Shown here: one piece after another, positions 44,071-52,343 of the stretch
Layout of the letters: each line of letters opens with the position of its first letter
Position numbering within the stretch: position 1 is the stretch's first letter
From: an archaeon
GTDB taxonomy: Archaea; EX4484-52; WAPT01
Assembly (NCBI GenBank): GCA_029258795.1
Contig: JAPDKB010000016.1
Span: forward strand, 1-59,826
Reading direction: 5' to 3'
DNA: 59,826 bases
Notes under the pieces: generated by a model
The model's database searches: none
Seen by the model: the letters and a program-made list of their open reading frames with translations, nothing else
Told to the model about the DNA's origin: nothing
Made by a program: the position numbers and the translations under genes

Positions 44071-44443
44071 GTGATATACAATTGAAAAAATTTTAATTCA
44101 TTAGTGCTTATTCAGGATCTAGCATTTTTATTTTGATACTTAAGCTTGTTTTTTCTTATGACTCTTTCCATCTCCCCTTCCGCCAGCTGTCTAAATGAGA
44201 AAATATTAACCACTCCCTTTTTTAAGGATTATTTATATTTTTCCTAACTTTTATCCTTGTAGTGATCTTTCATCAGAACTATTTTCATATCCGGGTTCCG
44301 CTCTAACATGACACCTCCAGCTAATCTTTGGATATACACAAGTGCCAAAAGGTTATTTACAAGAACTATGAAGGAAATTAGAAATATAAGATTAAATTTG
44401 TAGGTATTGAAAAAGATGTTTTTCGAAAAGGAGATGATGTGAG
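44071..44443. other. 373-base gap with promoters for the island's two transcription units
   Basis: A very A+T-rich stretch between the winged-helix gene and the large nuclease-like gene. It holds a possible TATA element for the minus unit near its left edge and a GGAGATGAT ribosome site for the plus gene near its right edge. A minus-strand reading frame covering about 44255-44440 would encode a hydrophobic helix, but it has no credible start. I see no tRNA or repeat. Confidence 0.45.
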
Positions 44444-47400
44444 ATGGATATGAATAAAAAATTATTGAAAAAGAAAGAAGAGGAGAAAATGGATGAAATC
44501 GAAATTAAGAAAGAAAAACTAGCCAAAAAGGAAAAGCCGATTGGTGTTGAAGAGGCACGAAAATTAGAAGAATTGAAAAAAGAAGTATCAAAGCCATCTA
44601 TTATAATCAGAGAAGAAGAGGAAGAACTCACAGAAGAAGAAAAGAAAGTGTTAGTGATTCTCGAAATGGTTAGTAAGAATAAGAACGGGTTAAGAGTTAC
44701 AGGATTTCAAATAAAAGATTTTTTGGAATTAATATTTCCAGAAATCGATATAGATAAAGTCTATTCCCAATTGAAAGAAAAAAATTTAGTTTCTCAGCGA
44801 AAAGATTCAGAGGAGTTTTGGTTAACTTATAAAGGGGAAGAAATAGCTAAAAAATGTGAAGAACTTAAACGACCAATTTTGGAAAAAGTAAGCCATCTTT
44901 TAGAAAGTGTTCTAGAGAAAAATGAGTTGCTAAAAAGAATGTTGTATCTTTCCTATTTAGATGAATGGAAATTTAAGGCATACTATCTTCCGAAGATTAA
45001 AGACAATCTCACAGAAAAACATCAAGTTCTTTGTACATTTATCTGCGACGAAGAGTTTTTACAATTACCTTCCGTGGAGAAATTGGTTAGAAAAGTAAGA
45101 AAAGAAGAACCACCATTACTTGAAAAAGAACTAGAAAACCTTTGTGAGGATAGCGACTTTCTAAGAGCTCTCCTTATCTTGAAACTTAATGAGTTAAAAG
45201 ATAAACTTGGTTTGGGTATAGACTCTTCTTTATATTATGGAAATTATGTAGAGGGTCTTACTAAATTTATGGAAAAATCAAAAGTAAACGAGATCATTAG
45301 TAGGTTTTTAATGTTAGGTATAATCGATTCTGAAAATTTGTTTAATCTGAACGTAGAAAAGGTTCTTCTTCGTAATGATAATCTTCAAAAAATTAAAGAA
45401 ATGTTAAGTTTTGACGAGAATGAGTTAGAAAAAGAAATAAAATGCAACTGGTACCTGTTCGTAGATTTAAAAAGGATGTTAGATGGTTATACTCCTTCTA
45501 ACCTTGAAAAATTCATAAAAATGAATGCTGTTCTTCTTTCTAAGGATAGAATATTAGTGAGATCTGAATTAAGAAAGATTTATGATAAAATTGTCAATTA
45601 TATTGAAACTAAACTCAAAGAAAAAATTGGTGATATTTCTAATGTTGTAATTCTTCTGTTTTACGATAGGGACAGAATTAAGAAATTAGAAGGAAAAATA
45701 GTAATCATTTTAGAAGGAGATATTGATGATGAACATATCTTGGAAAAAAACGTTATTTTGAAAGTATCTCCTAAAGAAATTGGTATGGAAACTACTAGAA
45801 AGATAAATGAAGAATACAATGCTATCGGAAAAATAGAAAATTTGGACAATGTGAAGGATAGATTTAATTTATGTGAATGGGTTAAGGTTGAGGATAATTA
45901 TTACGTAAAGAAAGCTAAAGAGATTATCGAAGATAAGAAGACTCCTAAAATTTCCTTTAATGAGTTCATGGAGGAGATAAAAAAAGATCCCAAACTTTCT
46001 TTTATGTTGTTTATCGCTTCTACAAAGTACACTTCTCGAAGTGGCATGAGATACTATTCCGAAGATATTCTCTGGTCTGATGTTTGGATAAATATGAAAA
46101 GGATCTTCCCAAATATTACGGAAAAAGAATTTTCAGAATTAAAAAATAAACTGTTAGAACTCGCTAAAAGGGCTAGGGTGAATATTGTATTGTTTGATGA
46201 AAAAGAAAAAGTATATGAGAAGTGTAAGAAAATTCTAACAGAGGAGATTCTAAAAAGAGTTGTGGATCTAGATGAAAATTCTAAAAAAATGTTATTCACA
46301 TTCTTAAAATTAATTTCATTAGAAGAAGATGATTACCCTTACAATTTTTTCTGGTATGTTGAGTGGGGCAGTTGGAAGAATAAATTTCCTATTCTTTATG
46401 AGTTTTTCTTTAAGGAAAAATACGAAGGTGATTTGGAAAGGTTATGGAGACTCATTAATAGTGTTGGACTTGGAATAGAAGCTACTTGGATTCATTCTCA
46501 TGGCCCGTGGAAAGGTAAGGAATTGCATAGGCGCGTTATTTATTTTTTCAAAGAAATTAAAGAAGAAATAGAAAAAATTTTACAAGACGAAATAAAAACC
46601 ATAAAAATTGATATCTCATTATTCTCAGAGAGTATAAAAGAAAATATTATAGAGCTTATTGGATTAGATTTTATTCTTTCTAAAAATGGTTTCTGTAATA
46701 AGGAAGAATTAAGAGATTTTCTTTGGAATATATCTTTGAAAGCTTGGAAAGAGTTTGAGTCCTTTGAAGGAATAATCTCACCTAAAGATGAAGAAATAAT
46801 TGTGATCAACCCCTTAATAATAGAAGAAATCCAAAAGTTTGTAAAATTAAGGAAGAGAGAAATTATTGAAAAAACAAGTAAAGAACTTATAGAAATACTA
46901 AGGTCTTCCGAGGATTTTGGAATTGATATTACATTTGACAAAGAATTATCAATCTATAGAGGAATTATCAGAACAAAAGAAGGGGAGGAAATAACCTTAA
47001 TCATAGCTCCTTGGTATCTTCCACGATACGAAAACTTATTCGGAAGAAAAACACTATTGATAGTTACCTCTCAACCAGATTATGAACAATTAAAGAGAAT
47101 CATTAAAGAAAAAAATGATGAGATCGCCATTCTTTTCCTTCATAGGAAGGATGTTTACATCTATTCGTCTTTCGAAGACAATTCAATTATAAATCTAATT
47201 ATAAAAAACACGTCTCAATACGAGTATGAAATTAAAGAAAAAGAATTAGAATTTGAGGAAATAGAAAAGAAAGAAGAAACAATAGAAAAGGTTTTAATTT
47301 CGAAAACTAGAGAACTTAAAGCAGAAAGGGAAATTTTAGATGAGATTTTTCCTTCATTAGGTACAAAATGTTTCTCTTCTTTGTTTGATAGTAGCGGAAA

Positions 47401-48427
47401 ACCTAAATGTGTTATACTTATAGGGAAAGGTGATGGAAAAGATGTAATAGAGAGTCTTATGAAAAAAGAACTTGAATATTGGGGATATTCTACATTCCAT
47501 ACTAAGCAAATAGAATGTATTAAAAAGGATGAAAAAGAGGAAATAAAGACTTACGTAAACACAGAATTTATCGAAGATCCTGTAAAAGTGATTGAGTATA
47601 TAAGCAATCCTAAATACAGGATAGTAACAATAACCCTTTACCCAGAACTTTTGGAATTAATAGAGAAAATAGTCGAGAGGTTAAAAGAAGTTGAAACACA
47701 GGGGCTTAAATATATACTCTTCCATATACCTGTTGAAGGATTACCTAATGAAATAAAGGATAAAATTGAAAAAAGATCCTCAATCCCCATTTATATCATC
47801 AAACTCTTAGAAGGCGAATCTATTTGGGATGCCAAAAATAGGTTATTAAAGTTTTTTGGAGAAGGTATAACTACTAGAACCTTGTTAGAATTTGAAAGCT
47901 TAGATTCATGGTGGAATAAATTCCAGCAGGATCTACCAGACATCAGAGACAAACTCAGGGAAGAAATATCAAGAGATCCTGAGATAGACTTTCCACAATT
48001 GGATGAGGAAGATGATCTCCATTATTTGATGAAGGCAATAGTTTATAAATATCTAAAATTACGAGGTTATGAAGTGAGAATAGAAGAGCCTCAAACTATA
48101 GAGGAGAGAAAAATAAGGCCAGACCTTATCGCTTACAAGAAGGGAAAAGAAATTTATGTGGAAATAGAAACGGGATATCCAACTAAAGACGAGAAAGAAG
48201 AGTTTGGTGAGGTTATAAATCCTGAAAAGCGTCTTAAAAGTAGTAAAAAATTAGGAAAATATAAAAACAAAGATGTTATGTTGGTCGTTCCTAATGAATT
48301 TGGAATAATCCATAAAAGGAGATTTAAAAGTTGGAAAAATTACTTTAGGACCAAACATAATGTGAACCTTTCTATTTATGTTATTGACTGGTCCTCATAC
48401 CCGTGTAAGTTAATCAGGTTGGCTTAA
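44444..48427 (+). CDS. 1327-residue protein with N-terminal winged helix and C-terminal PD-(D/E)XK-like nuclease domain
   Basis: Residues 1-60 are a charged, Lys/Glu-rich coiled-coil-like region. Residues 66-138 look like a winged helix (LTYKGEEIAKK wing). About 140-1150 is Lys/Glu/Ile-rich with no recognised domain; CVILIGKGDGKDV (989-1001) is only P-loop-like. The C-terminus (about 1195-1327) has helix HYLMKAIVYKYLKLRG, then P-D1227 in RPDLIAY and E1240-x-E1242 in VEIET, a PD-(D/E)XK arrangement with Glu in place of Lys. BamHI also has E-x-E. The start is ATG 44444 after GGAGATGAT. Likely nuclease or sensor-nuclease; defence role is inferred from island context. Confidence 0.65.
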   Translation: MDMNKKLLKKKEEEKMDEIEIKKEKLAKKEKPIGVEEARKLEELKKEVSKPSIIIREEEEELTEEEKKVLVILEMVSKNKNGLRVTGFQIKDFLELIFPEIDIDKVYSQLKEKNLVSQRKDSEEFWLTYKGEEIAKKCEELKRPILEKVSHLLESVLEKNELLKRMLYLSYLDEWKFKAYYLPKIKDNLTEKHQVLCTFICDEEFLQLPSVEKLVRKVRKEEPPLLEKELENLCEDSDFLRALLILKLNELKDKLGLGIDSSLYYGNYVEGLTKFMEKSKVNEIISRFLMLGIIDSENLFNLNVEKVLLRNDNLQKIKEMLSFDENELEKEIKCNWYLFVDLKRMLDGYTPSNLEKFIKMNAVLLSKDRILVRSELRKIYDKIVNYIETKLKEKIGDISNVVILLFYDRDRIKKLEGKIVIILEGDIDDEHILEKNVILKVSPKEIGMETTRKINEEYNAIGKIENLDNVKDRFNLCEWVKVEDNYYVKKAKEIIEDKKTPKISFNEFMEEIKKDPKLSFMLFIASTKYTSRSGMRYYSEDILWSDVWINMKRIFPNITEKEFSELKNKLLELAKRARVNIVLFDEKEKVYEKCKKILTEEILKRVVDLDENSKKMLFTFLKLISLEEDDYPYNFFWYVEWGSWKNKFPILYEFFFKEKYEGDLERLWRLINSVGLGIEATWIHSHGPWKGKELHRRVIYFFKEIKEEIEKILQDEIKTIKIDISLFSESIKENIIELIGLDFILSKNGFCNKEELRDFLWNISLKAWKEFESFEGIISPKDEEIIVINPLIIEEIQKFVKLRKREIIEKTSKELIEILRSSEDFGIDITFDKELSIYRGIIRTKEGEEITLIIAPWYLPRYENLFGRKTLLIVTSQPDYEQLKRIIKEKNDEIAILFLHRKDVYIYSSFEDNSIINLIIKNTSQYEYEIKEKELEFEEIEKKEETIEKVLISKTRELKAEREILDEIFPSLGTKCFSSLFDSSGKPKCVILIGKGDGKDVIESLMKKELEYWGYSTFHTKQIECIKKDEKEEIKTYVNTEFIEDPVKVIEYISNPKYRIVTITLYPELLELIEKIVERLKEVETQGLKYILFHIPVEGLPNEIKDKIEKRSSIPIYIIKLLEGESIWDAKNRLLKFFGEGITTRTLLEFESLDSWWNKFQQDLPDIRDKLREEISRDPEIDFPQLDEEDDLHYLMKAIVYKYLKLRGYEVRIEEPQTIEERKIRPDLIAYKKGKEIYVEIETGYPTKDEKEEFGEVINPEKRLKSSKKLGKYKNKDVMLVVPNEFGIIHKRRFKSWKNYFRTKHNVNLSIYVIDWSSYPCKLIRLA

Positions 48428-48475
48428 GCTCCTTTTTAATTCTTCCTATAATATCCATTTTGGGAGTGAAATCCT

Positions 48476-48670
48476 TCACTCCTTCTTCCCGTTCGGCAGA
48501 ACCTTGTCAAGCGTTTTTCTGAGCTCCTCAAGCTGATGCACGTTCAGAAAGATTTTGCACGAATCTCCAAATTTCAGTATAAAGTCGTATCTCATTCCGT
48601 TGTGTTCTTTCACGTCAACCTTATCTTCATTATCCAGATGTATGGTCCCCTTGAACATCGGGCAATGCAC
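48476..48670 (-). CDS. Small orphan protein
   Basis: 64 residues from a GTG at 48670, or 60 from the ATG at 48658. A TATA-like element (TTTTATAG on the minus strand, about 48700-48708) is about 35 bases upstream of the GTG. Acidic and basic mix, a C-terminal leucine helix (QLEELRKTL). No family recognised. It converges on the island and is upstream of the MinD gene's 3' end, with 145 bases between. Confidence 0.5.
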   Translation of the reverse strand: MHCPMFKGTIHLDNEDKVDVKEHNGMRYDFILKFGDSCKIFLNVHQLEELRKTLDKVLPNGKKE

Positions 48671-48815
48671 CCAATGGTAATCAAATTCCTCCGTAAACTA
48701 TAAAAGCTTTCACAATGTTGAGAGGTCGAGACACTCGCAGTACAATTATATTTGAAGCTCAGAGGTATTAATGACTTTCTCTTCTCCAAAAAAGAAATGA
48801 ATAAAAAGCTCGTCA

Positions 48816-49589
48816 CTACTTCCTCAAGAATCCGAACAACCTTGCAAGCAATCCAGCTTCTTTCGGTTTGGGTGGTGTCCATTCTATGCCTGCAAGCTTT
48901 GCCGCAAGCACCTTCATCTCTATTGCGGCTTTTGTTTCTGGAGCCAGCATCACTAAAGGTGTTTTGGATGCTATAGATTCGTGTATCTTTGGTTCTTCAG
49001 GGATGGTGGAGATGACAGGATATCCGAGCAATGATTCAACATCATCAACCGTGAGTTCATGCAGTTTTCCTGTGACTCGGTTCAGCACCACCCCCAGAAT
49101 GTGGGAGCCAAACTCCTCTGAGAGCTTTATCACTTTTAGCGCATCCGTCACAGAGGGCAGATCAGGATTCGTGACGACGAGCACTTCATCCGTTGCCTCA
49201 AGCCCGCTCAGCGGCTCCCTTCCCAAGCCAGCAGCCCCGTCCAGAATCACGAAATCGTGAGTTCCGAGCAACTCGAGAAATATTTCAGCAAGTTTGTCTG
49301 GCTTTGTTGATTTCAGGTCTGAGATGGATATACCTCCCGGAATAACCTTAAGTCCTGATGGATGCACGTATATCGCTTCATCAATGGTCGCATCTCCCCT
49401 GAGCACATCATGTAATGTTTTTGGATAAAGAGGCACCCCCAAGTGGAATCCGAGGTGGGGTGTGGTTAGGTTTCCATCAACCAGAAGCGTGCTCACTCCG
49501 AACTCGTTGAGCGCTGCACCCAAGTTGGAGGCTACAGTTGTCTTACCGACACCTCCTTTTCCAGAAGCAACACAGATGAGTCGTGTCAT
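48816..49589 (-). CDS. minD: MinD/ParA-family ATPase
   Basis: 257 residues. A deviant Walker A GKGGVGKTT lies near 10-18 with Lys11, the sign of this family, plus VILDGAAGLGREP for Walker B and switch region. The C-terminal GLLARLFGFLRK is an amphipathic, membrane-targeting-like helix. Likely positions other proteins or septum-related machinery; ftsZ is 7 kb away. Exact cargo unknown. Confidence 0.85.
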   Translation of the reverse strand: MTRLICVASGKGGVGKTTVASNLGAALNEFGVSTLLVDGNLTTPHLGFHLGVPLYPKTLHDVLRGDATIDEAIYVHPSGLKVIPGGISISDLKSTKPDKLAEIFLELLGTHDFVILDGAAGLGREPLSGLEATDEVLVVTNPDLPSVTDALKVIKLSEEFGSHILGVVLNRVTGKLHELTVDDVESLLGYPVISTIPEEPKIHESIASKTPLVMLAPETKAAIEMKVLAAKLAGIEWTPPKPKEAGLLARLFGFLRK

Positions 49590-49648
49590 CCATCATCACC
49601 GTTTTTAATCTTGTCTTAAAATATCGATAGAAAGTAATTTATAAGTTT

Positions 49649-50779
49649 CTAATAGGGATCCCAGTCCCTCACCTCATCGTAAGACGGGTAAGAGCCGTAC
49701 GGATACTGCTGAAACAGCTTGCCCCATTCCGTTTTCAGGAATTCCTTTATCCTTCTCTTGCCGATAATCGGATACCATATCCTGTCATGGTAAACCTCAG
49801 AAGCCATTATGAAGAGCTTGAAGATGGGTGAGTGAAACAGCAGGTTGTGCAACCATTTTATTCTGTAAGTTCCCTTCCTCAACCTCTGATCCCATGCTAT
49901 AACCGGGCTTTTCTTAACTTCAAAGCCAAAGTTGAGCTTGAGCACATCCCTCTTATCCATTCCCACTATATCTATCTGCTCCACATCCGCATTGCCCAAT
50001 CCAAGCTCGTGAGCCATCTTGATGTAGGGTATCTTGAAAGGGTCAAATCCTATTATATGTGCAGCAAGCGCATCTATTGCAACCTGATCCTCGCTGGCAA
50101 GGACGAGATTGCCGTAGTACGGCTCCATTGTTCTCGGACCAGCCCCATTTCCACACACGCAGCCGTCCATCACCGCAAAGACGGATTTGTGGATTTCCTT
50201 CTGTATGATGAGAAGATCAACGAGCACCTCATGAATTTTGAGATGCGCATGATGCCTGTACTTCGGGATGAGCCCGCCGAAAGCGTTCTTCATGGCTCCA
50301 GTGGTTATGGTATGGCCGTGGGTTTTCATGGTTGGCAGATGTACCATATTGGTGTTCATGAACATCTTTGGCACAAGTATCCTATCGCCAAAAATCTCAT
50401 GCATCGCCAGCAGCTCATGCTTTGGCTTGTAGGGAACCCATTCGACATTGGTTAAGGGCACGTATTCCACGCTGTGCTTCTCAAGAACCGGCAACCACTT
50501 GTTGAGATACGCTCCCTTCCAGGGGTGAGTAACCACGGTTTGATTTTCCACAGCCACCACATCTTTGTATCCCTTCTTCCTCATGAAGCCGAGCACGGCA
50601 TCCAGCTGCCATGGTGGAGTGGAGCACGCGGGAAAGAACAGACTCCAAGAAAGGTTTATTTTGATGACGCATCTATGCCTTTTATCAACCACCTTCTCAA
50701 ATGAGGCAAGCTCCATGCATTTTGCATAGCTTTCCACAACTTCTTCCGGGCTTGTTTTCACAACCGCTACCAAGCTCAT
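49649..50779 (-). CDS. DUF362 family protein
   Basis: 376 residues. The DUF362 pattern is seen in IKINLSW, TMKTHGHTITTGAMKN (about 153-168) and the VMDGCVCGNGAGPRTMEP region. The family is uncharacterised, with some members near iron-sulfur or metal genes. No ferredoxin domain is visible here. The start overlaps the UPF0104 stop by 4 bases (ATGA), so the two are translationally coupled. Confidence 0.8.
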   Translation of the reverse strand: MSLVAVVKTSPEEVVESYAKCMELASFEKVVDKRHRCVIKINLSWSLFFPACSTPPWQLDAVLGFMRKKGYKDVVAVENQTVVTHPWKGAYLNKWLPVLEKHSVEYVPLTNVEWVPYKPKHELLAMHEIFGDRILVPKMFMNTNMVHLPTMKTHGHTITTGAMKNAFGGLIPKYRHHAHLKIHEVLVDLLIIQKEIHKSVFAVMDGCVCGNGAGPRTMEPYYGNLVLASEDQVAIDALAAHIIGFDPFKIPYIKMAHELGLGNADVEQIDIVGMDKRDVLKLNFGFEVKKSPVIAWDQRLRKGTYRIKWLHNLLFHSPIFKLFIMASEVYHDRIWYPIIGKRRIKEFLKTEWGKLFQQYPYGSYPSYDEVRDWDPY

Positions 50780-51693
50780 GCTTCTCTCCTCCCGTAAGTG
50801 TAAAGTGCAATCACCCCTATCATCACTCCCAGCCAGAGTGTCACAGCCCTTGTAACCAGAGTTATCGCTGACGCCTCAAGTTGAGGTATGCCAAATCTTG
50901 TAAGGAGGTACATCATAGAGAGTTCTGTAGCCCCTATACCTGCAGGAAGCATGGTGATCACACCAGCAAGCGTGCTGACGCTGAACACAAATATTGCATG
51001 AAACACTGAAATGTTTAACCCAAAGGCACCTACTGTTATATATAAAGCCAAACACTCCATCATCCAGGACAGTATGCTAAGGATCGTCATTTCAATGGTT
51101 AAGCGAGTGCATAGTACTTCCTTCATAACCTTATCAAACTTCCTGCTTATCCCAAACCTCCTTACCAAAAAATTTGTAAAGCTCTTGGAGCGCATAAAAA
51201 CAATTCCCATAACCACAAGAGATAGGAGAATTATCAAAGAAATAACCATGCTCTTCAAGTTCATTTCAAAACTTCCACGCAGAAAAAAGTACACTGATCC
51301 CAAAGCTGCAAGAGAGATCATGGCAAGCAGATCCGTCGTTCTTTCTGCCACAACAACAATAGCCCCTCTGCTGAACTCTACTCCTTGAGCTTTTTTGAGG
51401 AGGTATGCCTTCACAAGCTCTCCAGCCTTGCCGGGCGTTATCGTCATGCTCATCCCGCCGAGAAATATGAGCAGGCTGGACTTCATGCTGATGTTTATTC
51501 CTGCTTTTTTGCAGTACACCTCCCACTTCACGAATCTCAAAAAATAGTTGGTTAGCGTAAAAATCAGTGCAATTGCTACAAACTGAATTTTCATCCTTGC
51601 AAACGCTTCAACCAGCTTTTCCGCGTTGGAATACAGAGCAATGAGAAGGTAGAAGAGCGCTGCTCCAACGACCACAGCTATACCTTTTTTCAT
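50776..51693 (-). CDS. UPF0104 / lysylphosphatidylglycerol synthase TM-like membrane protein, second copy
   Basis: 305 residues from the ATG at 51693. A TTG at 51714 is in frame, but the TTTAAA at 51717-51722 is centred 26.5 bases before 51693, so the ATG start is preferred and leaderless. Seven or eight hydrophobic helices. The TPGKAGELVKAYLL stretch and the late MLPAGIGATELSMMY are family features. It forms a unit with the DUF362 gene. Its relation to the 31619-32518 copy is paralogous. Confidence 0.75.
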   Translation of the reverse strand: MKKGIAVVVGAALFYLLIALYSNAEKLVEAFARMKIQFVAIALIFTLTNYFLRFVKWEVYCKKAGINISMKSSLLIFLGGMSMTITPGKAGELVKAYLLKKAQGVEFSRGAIVVVAERTTDLLAMISLAALGSVYFFLRGSFEMNLKSMVISLIILLSLVVMGIVFMRSKSFTNFLVRRFGISRKFDKVMKEVLCTRLTIEMTILSILSWMMECLALYITVGAFGLNISVFHAIFVFSVSTLAGVITMLPAGIGATELSMMYLLTRFGIPQLEASAITLVTRAVTLWLGVMIGVIALYTYGRREA

Positions 51694-51716
51694 CAAAGCT
51701 ATGCTGCTTCGCAAAC

Positions 51717-51722
51717 TTTAAA
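51717..51722. promoter_or_regulatory. Palindromic TTTAAA box, divergent
   Basis: TTTAAA centred at 51719.5 is 26.5 bases from the minus-strand ATG at 51693. On the plus side a short open frame begins at 51751, 31.5 bases away, with another ATG at 51743. It is clearest for the minus-strand gene. Confidence 0.5.
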
Positions 51723-51750
51723 TAGGTGTTACTCTTAATTTTATGGCATC

Positions 51751-51843
51751 ATGCGTGTCAGCTTTCTTAATAGAAACAGGAAGGACCGAGCTGAGAAAGA
51801 GCTCGAAAGGCTACTTCTAAGGCTAGTAGTACTTCTGCAGTAA
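51751..51843 (+). CDS. Possible 30-residue microprotein
   Basis: A short frame, MRVSFLNRNRKDRAEKEL then a leucine-rich end. Basic start and amphipathic helix. The only support is its position about 30 bases after the TTTAAA box. A second frame of 25 codons starts at 51743, so the choice is not settled. Could be spurious. Confidence 0.25.
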   Translation: MRVSFLNRNRKDRAEKELERLLLRLVVLLQ

Positions 51844-51901
51844 ATTACTCTCACAGGTTTTTCCTCCGTCCTTTCCTGCATTTTCCGTTTGTTTTTCTTC
51901 C

Positions 51902-52282
51902 ATGTTCAAAAAAATTACGGGGGTGGTGTGTGTGCGTTGCGCGTGGGAATCCGGGGAGAAGACAGGGAAAATAGACATAAATGAAATTTACAAAGAGATG
52001 GCAAAACTCAACAAGTATGAGAGTGAGGAAGATATGAGAAGAAGGTTTCCCGAAGATCATGTGCGGGAGATAGTGGGATTTTTCAGCAACCCCAATAAAA
52101 GCGTGAGAGAGCTGGCAGAAATCGCCTATAAAATTTACGATGAAGCAGACAGAATAGCGGCAAGCTACGGATATGATGAGAGGCCTATAGAAAGGATAGC
52201 AACCAACGGAAACAAGATGATAGTTTACGTTGCCGGAGGCAGACCTCTCGTTTACTGGAGAAAAAACGGCAGCATAATTTAA
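51902..52282 (+). CDS. Small orphan protein
   Basis: 126 residues. The CVRCAW start is a CxxC; the central part is acidic/basic helical, and the end is VYVAGGRPLVYWRKNGSII. No family recognised. Start ATG 51902 has no clear ribosome site. It lies upstream of leuS by 61 bases on the same strand. Confidence 0.5.
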   Translation: MFKKITGVVCVRCAWESGEKTGKIDINEIYKEMAKLNKYESEEDMRRRFPEDHVREIVGFFSNPNKSVRELAEIAYKIYDEADRIAASYGYDERPIERIATNGNKMIVYVAGGRPLVYWRKNGSII

Positions 52283-52343
52283 ATTAATTCATCGAGAGGT
52301 AATTGTTGTCAGCGGGACATCATTAATTATGAAAGGGTGAAGC

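Larger units (their letters stand above)
42609..48475. other. A+T-rich accessory island of orphan genes
   Basis: From the end of pheT to the convergent orphan near 48476, the DNA is visibly richer in A+T than its neighbours. Two hand-counted lines in the 1327-residue gene are 30% and 23% G+C, against 60% in a top6B line. Codons AAA, GAA, ATA and AGA dominate. It holds four genes with no recognised housekeeping role and one long gap. No tRNA, integrase or direct-repeat boundary was seen. Confidence 0.65.

Noticed and set aside
44255-44440. Minus-strand frame with a hydrophobic helix then a charged tail in the island gap
   Set aside because: No ATG, GTG or TTG in front of the helix with a ribosome site; could be a decayed gene but cannot be supported.
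47408-47446. P-loop-like GKGDGKD in the 1327-residue protein
   Set aside because: The Ser/Thr after GK is Asp and no Walker B partner was found; not called an ATPase.
42609-48475. CRISPR array, integrase or att-site repeats at the island edges
   Set aside because: No regularly spaced repeats, transposase motifs or matching direct repeats were seen on reading; a computed repeat search would settle it.
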